The notes under the pieces: model-generated
Told to the model about the DNA's origin: nothing
Seen by the model: the letters and a program-made list of their open reading frames with translations, nothing else
Database searches by the model: none
Assembly: GCA_903875135.1 (NCBI GenBank)
Contig: CAIQUZ010000088.1
Location: 1 to 38,655, forward strand
Reading direction: 5' to 3'
DNA length: 38,655 nt
DNA from: an uncultured beta proteobacterium
Lineage (GTDB): Bacteria; Pseudomonadota; Gammaproteobacteria; Burkholderiales; Burkholderiaceae
Shown: positions 17,888 to 26,683 of the stretch, piece by piece
Numbering within the stretch: the stretch's first letter is position 1
Layout: each line of letters opens with the position of its first letter
Translations under genes and position numbers: made by a program

Positions 17888-18687
17888 TCCTGTTTAACAA
17901 GCATCTTTGCCCACTCTAGATAGGTTTGCCCTGAAATTTCTTGCGCTCTTGCTCGAAGCGTAGTGGCATCAAGTTGTAATATTTCCCGATACTCTCCAAT
18001 ATTGTTGGATAAAACTTTTCGGCGCTGTGAAAAAGCCTTAGCCACCAAAGATTCGAGCACACTCCAAACCTTGGCATCTATATCCGTATTTTTTTTGGGT
18101 CGCATGACGACTACTGCAGAATTAACTTTTGGAGGAGGCTCAAAAGAGTTAGGGGGCACATCAAAGCAATCTAGCATCTCATACCGCATTTGAAGCATAA
18201 CCGAAAGACGACTATATTCTGAATCGCCAGGTAGTGCTACCATTCTTTGAATGACTTCCTTTTGCAACATAAAAACTTGTACATCGACACTATCGATGGC
18301 TTTCATTAAATGAAATAGTAAGGGCGTCGAGATGTTGTAGGGTAAGTTCCCAATGACTTTGACTTGCCCAAGTGTTTGTTGGTTTTTTATACTGTTTAAG
18401 CAAGTTTGTGACCAGCTCAAAAAATCAAATGCCAAAGCATCTGCTTGGTGAATTACGAGTTCAGGTATGCATTTTTGTTTCCAAAAATTGACGAGGTCAC
18501 GGTCAATTTCAACAACTTCCAAACCCTGCGTCAAACTCATCAATGGATAAGTAATTGCCCCTAGACCTGGACCAATCTCGATAATAAAGTCATCTTTACC
18601 CGGATGAATCGTTGACACAATGGCATGAATAATTGACTCATCCGTCAAAAAATGCTGGCCAAATCTCTTACGAGCTTGATGAGCCAT
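17878..18687 (-). CDS. rsmA: 16S rRNA (adenine(1518)-N6/adenine(1519)-N6)-dimethyltransferase
   Basis: This is a 269-aa SAM-dependent enzyme of the KsgA/RsmA family, which dimethylates two adjacent adenines in helix 45 of 16S rRNA. Signatures are RKRFGQHFL at the N-terminus, IIEIGPGLGAITYPL (SAM motif I), VVEIDRD (motif II) and IGNLPYNIS (the catalytic NLPY). It overlaps the end of pdxA by 20 bp and is the last gene of the lptD-surA-pdxA-rsmA run, a widely conserved order. Its stop overlaps the convergent acyltransferase gene, leaving no room for a terminator. Confidence 0.97.
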   Translation of the reverse strand: MAHQARKRFGQHFLTDESIIHAIVSTIHPGKDDFIIEIGPGLGAITYPLMSLTQGLEVVEIDRDLVNFWKQKCIPELVIHQADALAFDFLSWSQTCLNSIKNQQTLGQVKVIGNLPYNISTPLLFHLMKAIDSVDVQVFMLQKEVIQRMVALPGDSEYSRLSVMLQMRYEMLDCFDVPPNSFEPPPKVNSAVVVMRPKKNTDIDAKVWSVLESLVAKAFSQRRKVLSNNIGEYREILQLDATTLRARAQEISGQTYLEWAKMLVKQDQI

Positions 18688-19657
18688 TTTTCACCATTTG
18701 ATGAGCCACACTCAAGGCTTGGTACATGCTGTCAGAATTTGCTTCGCCGCGTCCTGCAAGTTGAAGAGCTGTCCCATGGTCGACCGAAGTACGAATAATC
18801 GGTAGGCCTAAAGTAACATTTACACCTTGACCAAAGCATGCCATCTTTAATGGAATGAGGCCTTGATCGTGATACATCGCCAAAAATACATCCACATGAT
18901 CAAGCGCCTCTATGCGAAACATCGTGTCTGCTGAAAATGGTCCCGTGACGTTGATTCCTAAACTTTGTGCTTGCGCTATGACTGGAGCTATGATGTCAAT
19001 TTCCTCTTTACCTAAATAGCCATTTTCACCGGCATGTGGGTTTAGCCCAGCAACTTCAATCGTAGGGTGTTTGATTCCAAAATATTGGTTTAGGGCTTGA
19101 TGCAACATGCTAAGAGTGCCTAAGAGCTCTTTGGCGGTAATCGATCCAGATACTTCTTTCAACGCCAAATGGGTGCTCGCAAGTGCAACCCGCATTACCC
19201 TAGCCGACGAGCTCAGTGTGGTACTAACCTGCCCACAAAGCATCATCACCACTTGTGCATTGCCGGCTTTCTCAGCCAAATACTCAGTGTGCCCCGTAAA
19301 GCTGACCCCATAATCATTGATAACACTCTTCTGTATTGGCGCAGTTACTATGGCATCATATGAGCCTTGCATACAGCCATCGTATGCTCGGTCGAGCATT
19401 TCTAAAACATAGGGAGCATTCGCGGAATTTAATTGGCCATCTACACTCTTGGTTTTCAGGGGAAGGTGAATGATGTGAAGCCGCTCATTTTGGAAATCAT
19501 TTAAATACGGGGAAAACAAACCTTGATCACCAATTAAAGAGATCTGAGTATCCACATTTTGTAAGAGAAATTTCTTTGCTGCATGTACACTAATTTCTGG
19601 ACCAATGCCAGCAGGCTCACCTGAGGTGATGATCAAATGGACTAACTCATTTTTCAT
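18668..19657 (-). CDS. pdxA: 4-hydroxythreonine-4-phosphate dehydrogenase
   Basis: PdxA catalyses the NAD-dependent oxidation of 4-phosphohydroxy-L-threonine in pyridoxal phosphate synthesis. The 329-aa protein shows TSGEPAGIGPEI at the N-terminus. The three divalent-metal histidine sites are visible in FTGHTEYLAE, NPHAGENGYLG and AMYHDQGLIPLK. It overlaps surA by 11 bp upstream and rsmA by 20 bp downstream, so it is inside a tightly packed operon. Confidence 0.97.
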   Translation of the reverse strand: MKNELVHLIITSGEPAGIGPEISVHAAKKFLLQNVDTQISLIGDQGLFSPYLNDFQNERLHIIHLPLKTKSVDGQLNSANAPYVLEMLDRAYDGCMQGSYDAIVTAPIQKSVINDYGVSFTGHTEYLAEKAGNAQVVMMLCGQVSTTLSSSARVMRVALASTHLALKEVSGSITAKELLGTLSMLHQALNQYFGIKHPTIEVAGLNPHAGENGYLGKEEIDIIAPVIAQAQSLGINVTGPFSADTMFRIEALDHVDVFLAMYHDQGLIPLKMACFGQGVNVTLGLPIIRTSVDHGTALQLAGRGEANSDSMYQALSVAHQMVKNGSSSS

Positions 19658-21116
19658 CTACGTTTTTCAATGAATATGGTGCTCTAACATTAATTGTTGA
19701 GTTATCCCTTAACTCCGTTATCCAATCTTGATAAGACTTTTGGAGCTTCATTTGACGAAGTGTTGCACTGGCATATTCTTTTTGTTGGCTGGCAGTTATC
19801 TCAGACTTTCGGCGGTTTAAGAGTTGAACAATATGCCAACCATAATCTGTTTGAAATGGCTCACTGACTTCACCAGGATTTAAGCGCCTTAAGGCAATTT
19901 CCATTTCTGGAGGTATCTGACCAGGCGATACCCAACCCGCATAACCATTATTTTTAATGGCATTAGGGTCCTCTGAGTATTTTCTCGCTATATCTGCAAA
20001 AGTAGCTGTTTTAGCTCTGATTTGTTCACTGAATCCTCTTAACCTTCGGATAATGTCTTCTTTAGCATCCCCTCTTTTTAAAATTAAAATGAGTTGATTC
20101 ATTTCGCTCTGAGTTATAAAGATAGACTCTGAATTATTGGCATTGCCCGAAGTGGCGTTCGATTTAAAATCCAATACTTTAAGAACGTGAAAACCAGCAA
20201 GGCTTTGTAACACTTTTGGAACTAGGGCGCCAGATGAAAGTCCACTCGTGGCATCAACAAATATTTGCGGCAACCGATCAAATGAGCGATATCCTAAATT
20301 CTCAAAACGTATCGACTTATCTGAAGTACTCATTTGATTAGCATAGGCTACAAAATCTGTCTCTTTAGTCGCCTGCTCAAGAATTGACTGCGCTTTTGAT
20401 TTAAGCGTAGCAATCTCAGAATTACTGGCCCCTGTTGGGATAGGGATTAATATTTGTGACAAATTGATCAAATCTGGGGTGGTCGCAACAGATGAGCCTG
20501 ATCTTGGTTTGTTACTGCTAATAAATGCATCGATTTCTGCGTCCATTACTTTCACCTTACTATCAACTTCACGCTCTTTATACCGAGTAATAACGACGTC
20601 ACGGCGTAAATCGTTACGGAACTTTTCATATTTCAAGCCGTCTTTTTCAACCGCTTGTTTAAATTGCTCCATCGACATCTTTTTTTGGTTTGCCATACTA
20701 TTAATAATTCCATCAAGTTCAACATCAAGAACCCTTGCTCCCGTGTTGGTCGCCTCTTGATAAATGATGCTGTCATCAATTAATTTCGCCAGCATTTCTT
20801 TTTCTAAAACAGCTTGAGGAGGTAATGGTTGTTTGGACTGTATAAATTTTTCTTTAACAATATTGATGCTTTGGTTGAGTTCTTGCTCAGTAATCACTTC
20901 TCGGTTTACAACGGCAATAACGCGGTCAATATCGTTGGTGATTACTTTTGCGTTTGACGAGGTCTCAATCTTCTGTATTGGTTGTTTGGTTTCCTCTTGA
21001 GGAATGCTAGTTGATACTTTTGCTTTATCTTTTGGACGTTCTTTGGATGCAGCTAGAGCATGATGACAAGATAAGCTCATCAGAAGTAAAGCAAGAAAGT
21101 ATTTTTTCATTTTCAT
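19647..21116 (-). CDS. surA: Periplasmic chaperone / peptidyl-prolyl isomerase SurA
   Basis: SurA escorts unfolded outer-membrane proteins, including LptD, across the periplasm. The 489-aa protein has a signal peptide (KMKKYFLALLLM..., likely cleaved after HHALA). A low-complexity Lys/Thr/Gln-rich spacer follows (about 23-60), then the N-terminal SurA domain with DRVIAVVNREVITEQEL. Two parvulin modules come next. The second, about residues 340-465, is well conserved (YSEDPNAIKNNGYAGWV, FQTDYGWHIVQLL); the first is degenerate. The spacer before the chaperone domain is longer than in E. coli SurA. It lies directly downstream of lptD, its client. Confidence 0.95.
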   Translation of the reverse strand: MKMKKYFLALLLMSLSCHHALAASKERPKDKAKVSTSIPQEETKQPIQKIETSSNAKVITNDIDRVIAVVNREVITEQELNQSINIVKEKFIQSKQPLPPQAVLEKEMLAKLIDDSIIYQEATNTGARVLDVELDGIINSMANQKKMSMEQFKQAVEKDGLKYEKFRNDLRRDVVITRYKEREVDSKVKVMDAEIDAFISSNKPRSGSSVATTPDLINLSQILIPIPTGASNSEIATLKSKAQSILEQATKETDFVAYANQMSTSDKSIRFENLGYRSFDRLPQIFVDATSGLSSGALVPKVLQSLAGFHVLKVLDFKSNATSGNANNSESIFITQSEMNQLILILKRGDAKEDIIRRLRGFSEQIRAKTATFADIARKYSEDPNAIKNNGYAGWVSPGQIPPEMEIALRRLNPGEVSEPFQTDYGWHIVQLLNRRKSEITASQQKEYASATLRQMKLQKSYQDWITELRDNSTINVRAPYSLKNVDEK

Positions 21117-21152
21117 AAGTATTTAATAATACGACAAATAAGAAGGGATTTT

Positions 21153-23519
21153 TTACTCATATGTCTCAAATCTTGACAATGGTAAAGGTTTTTGGCTCAC
21201 TGGCATATAGCCAGGAATATTAAGAGTCATGACACTAATAGGATTATTACCAACGCCCGTCAAACCTTTAAATTCAATTTGAAAATAGACACTCGATGCA
21301 GTTGTACTTGAGGAGGTGACGTAGCGGTTAAAGGCAAATCGAAAAGCCCAACAATCCTGATCGTATTCAAGTCCAGCTAGAGTATTTAAGGTTTGGCCAC
21401 TAACTTGATCAAAGTTCCAGCGTCCTATTCCATAGAGCGATTTAGAGATTGGCCATTGTCCTGAAATCTCATATTGGTATATCGAAGTAGCTAACAAATT
21501 TGAGTCATAAATATATCGATAACTAGCATTAATCGTCTTACGAGGAGCAGGTCGCCAACTTGCTGTAGCTGTTGATTGGGTGGTTCTGTTGAGATCTTGG
21601 TTATATTGATCCGTAAAGTCCAAGTTAACGTTTCCAGTTAGTCTTGTCGATACCCCCATTAAAATATCGGTATAAGGGGTTGGGTTAACCTGATCGCCTA
21701 AAAGACCAACACGCTGTCCAGAAAAATCGTATCGTTGAGCCAGCGTTCCGCGGACACGCTCAATGCCTGTTTCAGCATCGAGAATCTTCGACGTGACGCC
21801 AACAGTTAATTTATTATTATCAGCGATCCTATCATTACCGACAAAGGTGTTTTCCGAAAAGATCTGTGCCGTACCAAAGCCGGCCGCTCCAGTATCAAAT
21901 AGAGGTATCTTCGTCTGATCTACATAGGGCGAATAGACATAAAAAGCTCTAGGCTCTAATGTCACCAGCATGCTACGACCAAATACAGACTTCAGTTCTG
22001 GCGCTTCTCTTTCAAAAAACAAACCAGAATCTAAGCTCGTAATGGGAACAGCAAAGGTTTGTGAAATTCCATTGTAGCTTTCATTGCCCAGCATATTATA
22101 GGTATTTGCTCGAATACTGAGTTTGGGTGTTATGTAATATCCTGGCTCAGTAAATGGATAACTAATACCAGTGTTAATAAATCCTCTATCTGCTGATGCA
22201 TATCCTCGATTAGGTATAGCAAGTCCGGGAGCGTCTATCGGTCCAGAGTATGTAAATCTCGTTACATTCCCCTGAAATGTAAATGTAGACCCATGCCAAT
22301 CCAGATTACGAAACAGTGCATTTAGCTCAGGTTCGCGATCATATGGAGGAGTAATATAGTTAGTAGAGTCAGGCTGTAAAGTTTGAAATTTCTGCACTCG
22401 CGTTAAAAAACTCCATCCCGCAACCGCGTAATTGACGCCAACCTCTTGAACGTATTGACGAGCAATGCCTTGCCCCAACGAACGTCCTAGGTCTGTGGCG
22501 TAATTATCATCAGATACCCGATTCATATTGGCATATCCTGTGACACCTGGTGCCAATAACTCCTGATGAAGCCAGTTATATGCCCAACGACTTGTGCCAG
22601 TCCCAATGTCGCTAGGTAAATATTCGGCTTTTAATACCCCAGAATAGTTAGATTCTAAATAGCGATACTCACCACCAAGTTGCGTCCCTCTTGAGGACAT
22701 GTACCTAGGATAGATGGTTAAATCACGATTTGGTGCAATATTGACATAGTACGGCGTGGTTATATCAAATCCCGTGTTGGTGCTTACCCCAACTGTTGGA
22801 GGTAAAAATCCAGACCGGCGGTCTGCTCCAAGAGGTATTGAAAAATAAGGCATATAAAAGACTGGGACCTTAAAAAAATGCAGCACCCCATCTTCGCCAG
22901 TCGCATCATTGGCCGCTTGATCAATCAACAAATCTTTTGAAGAAAAATACCAATCTAGGTTTTGGGGACTACAAGTTGAATACACTGGCTTTGTCAAATA
23001 AGTTCGGTCATCATCCAAAAATTCAGCGCGATCGGCATAACCAACGCCTCTATTTTCTTTTAGTTCGTATTCAGGGTTTTCCATCCACCCTTGTTTAGAG
23101 TCCATTTTAATTTGTGCTCGTGGTCCAGCAAAGGTCGTCGTTGGCTTGTTGAGTCGAACATTTCCTTCCCCCTTGGCAATATCTGTGTCAATGTTGTAAT
23201 CGAGCTCATCACCCTTTATTACAGTCCCATTTCGTCTTATTTCTGCATCCTTTTTGAGTGCCATATTACGATCATTTATGCCCCGCAACTCACTACTCTT
23301 CGTAAAGGTGATGGCTTCAGAGTCGGCAATCAATGGTTGAACTTGCAATTGATCATCTAACTTTAGTGCAAGCGGTTTTTGTAAAATTTGTTCAGATGTC
23401 TGAGTCTCACCGTAAACTGGTAATTGAAGGCAAAATAATGCAGTTGGCAATACATACACCCACCCACGAACTCTAAAATGGATGAACTGTTGATGAAGGG
23501 GTGAGTATGATTTTGACAT
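21153..23519 (-). CDS. lptD: LPS-assembly protein LptD
   Basis: LptD is the outer-membrane barrel that inserts lipopolysaccharide. The 788-aa protein has an N-terminal signal peptide of about 37 residues and a periplasmic OstA/jellyroll domain (about 75-180, with GDELDYNIDTDIAKGEG). A long C-terminal beta-barrel is rich in aromatic strands. The mature part contains only two cysteines, Cys183 (STCSPQ) and Cys723 (YDQDCWAF). E. coli has four, forming two long-range disulfides. One such disulfide should be possible here. It is the first gene of the lptD-surA-pdxA-rsmA operon and diverges from amgK across 34 bp. Confidence 0.97.
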   Translation of the reverse strand: MSKSYSPLHQQFIHFRVRGWVYVLPTALFCLQLPVYGETQTSEQILQKPLALKLDDQLQVQPLIADSEAITFTKSSELRGINDRNMALKKDAEIRRNGTVIKGDELDYNIDTDIAKGEGNVRLNKPTTTFAGPRAQIKMDSKQGWMENPEYELKENRGVGYADRAEFLDDDRTYLTKPVYSTCSPQNLDWYFSSKDLLIDQAANDATGEDGVLHFFKVPVFYMPYFSIPLGADRRSGFLPPTVGVSTNTGFDITTPYYVNIAPNRDLTIYPRYMSSRGTQLGGEYRYLESNYSGVLKAEYLPSDIGTGTSRWAYNWLHQELLAPGVTGYANMNRVSDDNYATDLGRSLGQGIARQYVQEVGVNYAVAGWSFLTRVQKFQTLQPDSTNYITPPYDREPELNALFRNLDWHGSTFTFQGNVTRFTYSGPIDAPGLAIPNRGYASADRGFINTGISYPFTEPGYYITPKLSIRANTYNMLGNESYNGISQTFAVPITSLDSGLFFEREAPELKSVFGRSMLVTLEPRAFYVYSPYVDQTKIPLFDTGAAGFGTAQIFSENTFVGNDRIADNNKLTVGVTSKILDAETGIERVRGTLAQRYDFSGQRVGLLGDQVNPTPYTDILMGVSTRLTGNVNLDFTDQYNQDLNRTTQSTATASWRPAPRKTINASYRYIYDSNLLATSIYQYEISGQWPISKSLYGIGRWNFDQVSGQTLNTLAGLEYDQDCWAFRFAFNRYVTSSSTTASSVYFQIEFKGLTGVGNNPISVMTLNIPGYMPVSQKPLPLSRFETYE

Positions 23520-23538
23520 TTAATTCTCTAACCCATTT

Positions 23539-23544
23539 ATTATA
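23539..23544 (-). promoter_or_regulatory. Perfect TATAAT -10 box, possible lptD promoter
   Basis: In the 34-bp gap between lptD and amgK the minus strand reads TATAAT at 23544-23539, about 20 bases from the lptD start. No acceptable -35 lies 16-18 bases upstream, so the assignment is tentative. Confidence 0.3.
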
Positions 23545-23553
23545 CGAATCATT

Positions 23554-24573
23554 ATGCAAGATACCCGTTTTGAATCCATAAAACTTTGGCTCAAAGGTTT
23601 GCCGAATGAGCTTGGAATTGACCCTGACTCGATTAGCCCCGCTTCTAGTGATGCTAGTTTTAGAAGATATTTTCGTGTTATTGCAAAAAATGACCTTTAT
23701 TCGAGTTTTATTGTGATGGACGCACCCGTCGATAAAGAGGACTCACGTCCCTTTGTGCATATTGCTGACTTATTATTACAAGCTCATATTAATGTACCTA
23801 AAATCTTTGAAATGGATCTTCAACAAGGTTTTTTGCTGCTCAGTGATTTGGGTACAAAAACTCTTTTTTCAACAGCTCATGAGGAAAACACCTCCTCACT
23901 CTATAAAGATGCCACCAATACCCTCATAAACATCCAAAAAAATACGAAAACAACCGATTTACCTCTTTATGATGCCACTCTCCTGCGTCGGGAGCTTGAC
24001 CTATTTCCTGAATGGTATTTATCCAAACACCTGCAATATCAGCTCAATGACAAAGAAAAAATCGAGCTTGATTCAATCTTTGATCAACTAATCGAGCAAA
24101 TCCTACTGCAACCAACAGTCTTTGTGCATCGTGACTACCATTCCCGTAACTTGATGATTACTGAAAATAATGGCCTCGGAGTATTAGACTTTCAGGACGC
24201 GGTAATTGGTCCAATTACTTATGATCTGGTTTCTATATTTCGCGATGCCTATGTGCATTTGGAGGAAGAAACCCAAATTGACTATGTTGTTCGGTATTGG
24301 GAGTCCGCAAAAAAAGAAAACCTACCTGTTTCAGATGATTTCGGTGAGTTTTATAAAACCTTTGAGTGGATGGGGTTACAACGTCACCTAAAAGTTTTAG
24401 GTATTTTTGCTAGACTCTTTTATCGGGATGGAAAAGATGCTTATCTCAAAGACTTACCCCTAGTTCTTCAATATACTGAAAAAGCTGCTCAACGATATAG
24501 TGTTTTCAGACCATTAGTCCGACTTCTTGATGCTTCTCAAAATAAAGAGCGTCCAACTGGGTTGACCTTTTAA
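23554..24573 (+). CDS. amgK: Anomeric MurNAc/GlcNAc kinase
   Basis: This is a 339-aa aminoglycoside-phosphotransferase-fold kinase. The catalytic loop is HRDYHSRNLMI (near residue 192) and the metal-binding segment is GVLDFQDAVIGPITYDL (near 210). In pseudomonads AmgK phosphorylates N-acetylmuramic acid at C1, feeding MurU in a peptidoglycan recycling route that bypasses de novo UDP-MurNAc synthesis and fosfomycin. Its neighbours, lptD divergent on the left and the MurU-type nucleotidyltransferase 2 bp downstream, match the pseudomonad locus and support this function over a generic aminoglycoside kinase. Confidence 0.88.
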   Translation: MQDTRFESIKLWLKGLPNELGIDPDSISPASSDASFRRYFRVIAKNDLYSSFIVMDAPVDKEDSRPFVHIADLLLQAHINVPKIFEMDLQQGFLLLSDLGTKTLFSTAHEENTSSLYKDATNTLINIQKNTKTTDLPLYDATLLRRELDLFPEWYLSKHLQYQLNDKEKIELDSIFDQLIEQILLQPTVFVHRDYHSRNLMITENNGLGVLDFQDAVIGPITYDLVSIFRDAYVHLEEETQIDYVVRYWESAKKENLPVSDDFGEFYKTFEWMGLQRHLKVLGIFARLFYRDGKDAYLKDLPLVLQYTEKAAQRYSVFRPLVRLLDASQNKERPTGLTF

Positions 24574-24575
24574 TC

Positions 24576-25313
24576 ATGAACTCTTCTTTTTTTTCTAATT
24601 TTCCGGTAATGATTTTGGCTGCTGGTCGGGGGGAAAGAATGCGCCCCCTTACCGACTCCCTTCCAAAGCCTCTTTTAGAAGTAAAAGGGAAAAGTCTTTT
24701 GCAATATCACTTAGAGGGATTAAAAGGGTATGGTTTTGAACGTGTCGTTATTAATCATGCCTGGCTTGGCCAACTCATCGAGAACGCCTTTGGTAATGGT
24801 TCACAATTAGGCTTACAGATTAATTACTCAAGTGAAACGATCGCCCTTGAAACGGCAGGAGGAATAGCTAAAGCCATCCCTCTTCTACAGCCGAGCGATT
24901 ATTTTTTGGTTCTGAATGGCGATACCTTTATCCCCGAATTTCCTTTTGAAAAAATTCAAACAATCGTTCATCAATTACGTATGTATTCCTTACCATTGAC
25001 GCGCAGGATTCAGGCTTACTTATTTTTAGTCCCTAATCCTTCATATCATCCTGATGGTGACTTTTATGTCAATGACTCTGATGTGTTTTCTGAAGCCCCC
25101 CCTCTCAGCGACTCCCTAGAAAGTAAATATACGTTTTCTGGGGCTGGAATTTATCATAAAGACTTATTCCAAGAAATCCCCTTAGGTACCAAGTACGCTT
25201 TGGCCCCTCTATTAAAAAAAGCGATGATGCATCGCTTGGTCAAGGGCGAAGTTTTAACCTGTTCTTGGCACGATGTTGGAACACCTGATAGACTTTTAGC
25301 ATTGAACAAGTGA
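24576..25313 (+). CDS. murU: N-acetylmuramate alpha-1-phosphate uridylyltransferase
   Basis: This 245-aa sugar-nucleotidyltransferase starts with the classic signature ILAAGRGERMRPLTDSLPKPLL. LNGDTF near residue 110 carries the metal-binding aspartate. MurU makes UDP-MurNAc from MurNAc-1-phosphate and UTP. The 2-bp spacing to amgK shows the two enzymes are made together. The small size (no C-terminal left-handed beta-helix) fits MurU and RmlA-like short enzymes, not GlmU. The stop overlaps the GTG start of pepP. Confidence 0.88.
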   Translation: MNSSFFSNFPVMILAAGRGERMRPLTDSLPKPLLEVKGKSLLQYHLEGLKGYGFERVVINHAWLGQLIENAFGNGSQLGLQINYSSETIALETAGGIAKAIPLLQPSDYFLVLNGDTFIPEFPFEKIQTIVHQLRMYSLPLTRRIQAYLFLVPNPSYHPDGDFYVNDSDVFSEAPPLSDSLESKYTFSGAGIYHKDLFQEIPLGTKYALAPLLKKAMMHRLVKGEVLTCSWHDVGTPDRLLALNK

Positions 25314-26683
25314 AGATGACGAAAACTATTCCCTCCTTAAATTATTTTTTGGCGCGCCGCAATCGCCTGGTTAAATCTATCCAAGATACCTCTGGAACAG
25401 GGGTCGTGGTGATTGGGTCCGCACGTGAAGTATCTCGGAATAGAGATAGCGAATTCCCCTATCGGCAGGATAGTGACTTTTATTATCTAACGGGCTTTGA
25501 TGAGCCTCAATCTTTTTTAGTCATTCAAGTCAACTCTGATCAAACCTCACACCATTTATTTTGTCGCCCCAAAAACTTAGAGCGTGAAATTTGGGATGGC
25601 GTCCGTCTAGGCCCTGAGGTGGCAACAGAATACCTTGGAATCGATTTTGCTTACTCAATAGATGATCTGGATCAAAAAATGCCAGATTTATTAACGGGTC
25701 ATACTCGCCTCTATTACAAAACGTCAACGAATGCCGAAATCGACGATAAAATGCGTCAGTGGATTCATGTATTGGACTCTAAAGCGCGGCTTGGCATTAA
25801 AAAGCCCACTGAATTTTTTGATCTTGATCAACTCATCCATGAGCAACGTTTATTTAAAGATGAACTTGAGATTTCGTTGATGCGAAAGGCCGCTATGATT
25901 GCCGCAAAAGGTCACCTTAAGGCAATGAGCACCTCTCAACCCGGTCTTCAAGAATATCATCTTGAAGCTGAGTTGTTATATGAATTTCGTAAAAATGGCT
26001 CACAATCAGTTGCCTATAATAGTATTGTTGCGGCAGGTGAGAATGCCTGTATTTTGCACTACCGTGCAGGCAATGCAATCCTTCATGATGGTGATTTGTG
26101 TTTAATTGATGCCGGATGTGAGCTCGATAGTTATGCATCTGATATCACTCGAACCTTCCCTGTGAATGGTAAGTTTTCACACGCCCAAAAACAAGTCTAT
26201 GAAATCGTCTTAGCCGCACAAGAAGCCGCCATACAACAATGTCATGTTGGAAAGAACTTTCAAGATCCACATGATCAAGCTTTGCTGATACTGACCCAAG
26301 GTCTTTTTGACTTACATGTATTGAATCATAACGTCCACGGGTCTTTAGCTGATGCCATCGAAAAAGGCGCTTACAAACCATACTATATGCACCGAACAAG
26401 CCACTGGTTGGGTATGGATGTCCATGATGTAGGCTCTTACCGCGAACCACTGGACGCAAATAACGGTTGGCGTATCCTGCAACCAGGCATGGTACTCACC
26501 ATTGAGCCAGGGCTTTACTTTAGACCAACCCCCGAAGTGCCAGAGCAATTTTGGAATATTGGTATTCGGATCGAGGATGATGTCTTAATACAAACAAATG
26601 GTCCAGAAATTTTATCGCGTGATGTGCCTGTTGGTATCGCTGAAATTGAACACTGGATGGCCCACGGCGTACCTTTAAAATGA
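25310..26683 (+). CDS. pepP: Xaa-Pro aminopeptidase (aminopeptidase P family)
   Basis: This is a 457-aa pita-bread-fold M24 peptidase that removes N-terminal residues followed by proline. The N-terminal domain has FPYRQDSDFYYLTGFDEP. The dinuclear metal site is complete: Asp267 (LIDAGCE), Asp278 (SDITRTF), His365 (TSHWLG), Glu399 (TIEPGLYF) and Glu422 (IRIEDD). The catalytic His of DVHDVG is also present. Numbering assumes the GTG at 25310, which overlaps the murU stop. An ATG at 25316 would shorten the protein by two residues and is equally possible. The 3' end overlaps the next gene by 4 bp. Confidence 0.94.
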   Translation: MKMTKTIPSLNYFLARRNRLVKSIQDTSGTGVVVIGSAREVSRNRDSEFPYRQDSDFYYLTGFDEPQSFLVIQVNSDQTSHHLFCRPKNLEREIWDGVRLGPEVATEYLGIDFAYSIDDLDQKMPDLLTGHTRLYYKTSTNAEIDDKMRQWIHVLDSKARLGIKKPTEFFDLDQLIHEQRLFKDELEISLMRKAAMIAAKGHLKAMSTSQPGLQEYHLEAELLYEFRKNGSQSVAYNSIVAAGENACILHYRAGNAILHDGDLCLIDAGCELDSYASDITRTFPVNGKFSHAQKQVYEIVLAAQEAAIQQCHVGKNFQDPHDQALLILTQGLFDLHVLNHNVHGSLADAIEKGAYKPYYMHRTSHWLGMDVHDVGSYREPLDANNGWRILQPGMVLTIEPGLYFRPTPEVPEQFWNIGIRIEDDVLIQTNGPEILSRDVPVGIAEIEHWMAHGVPLK

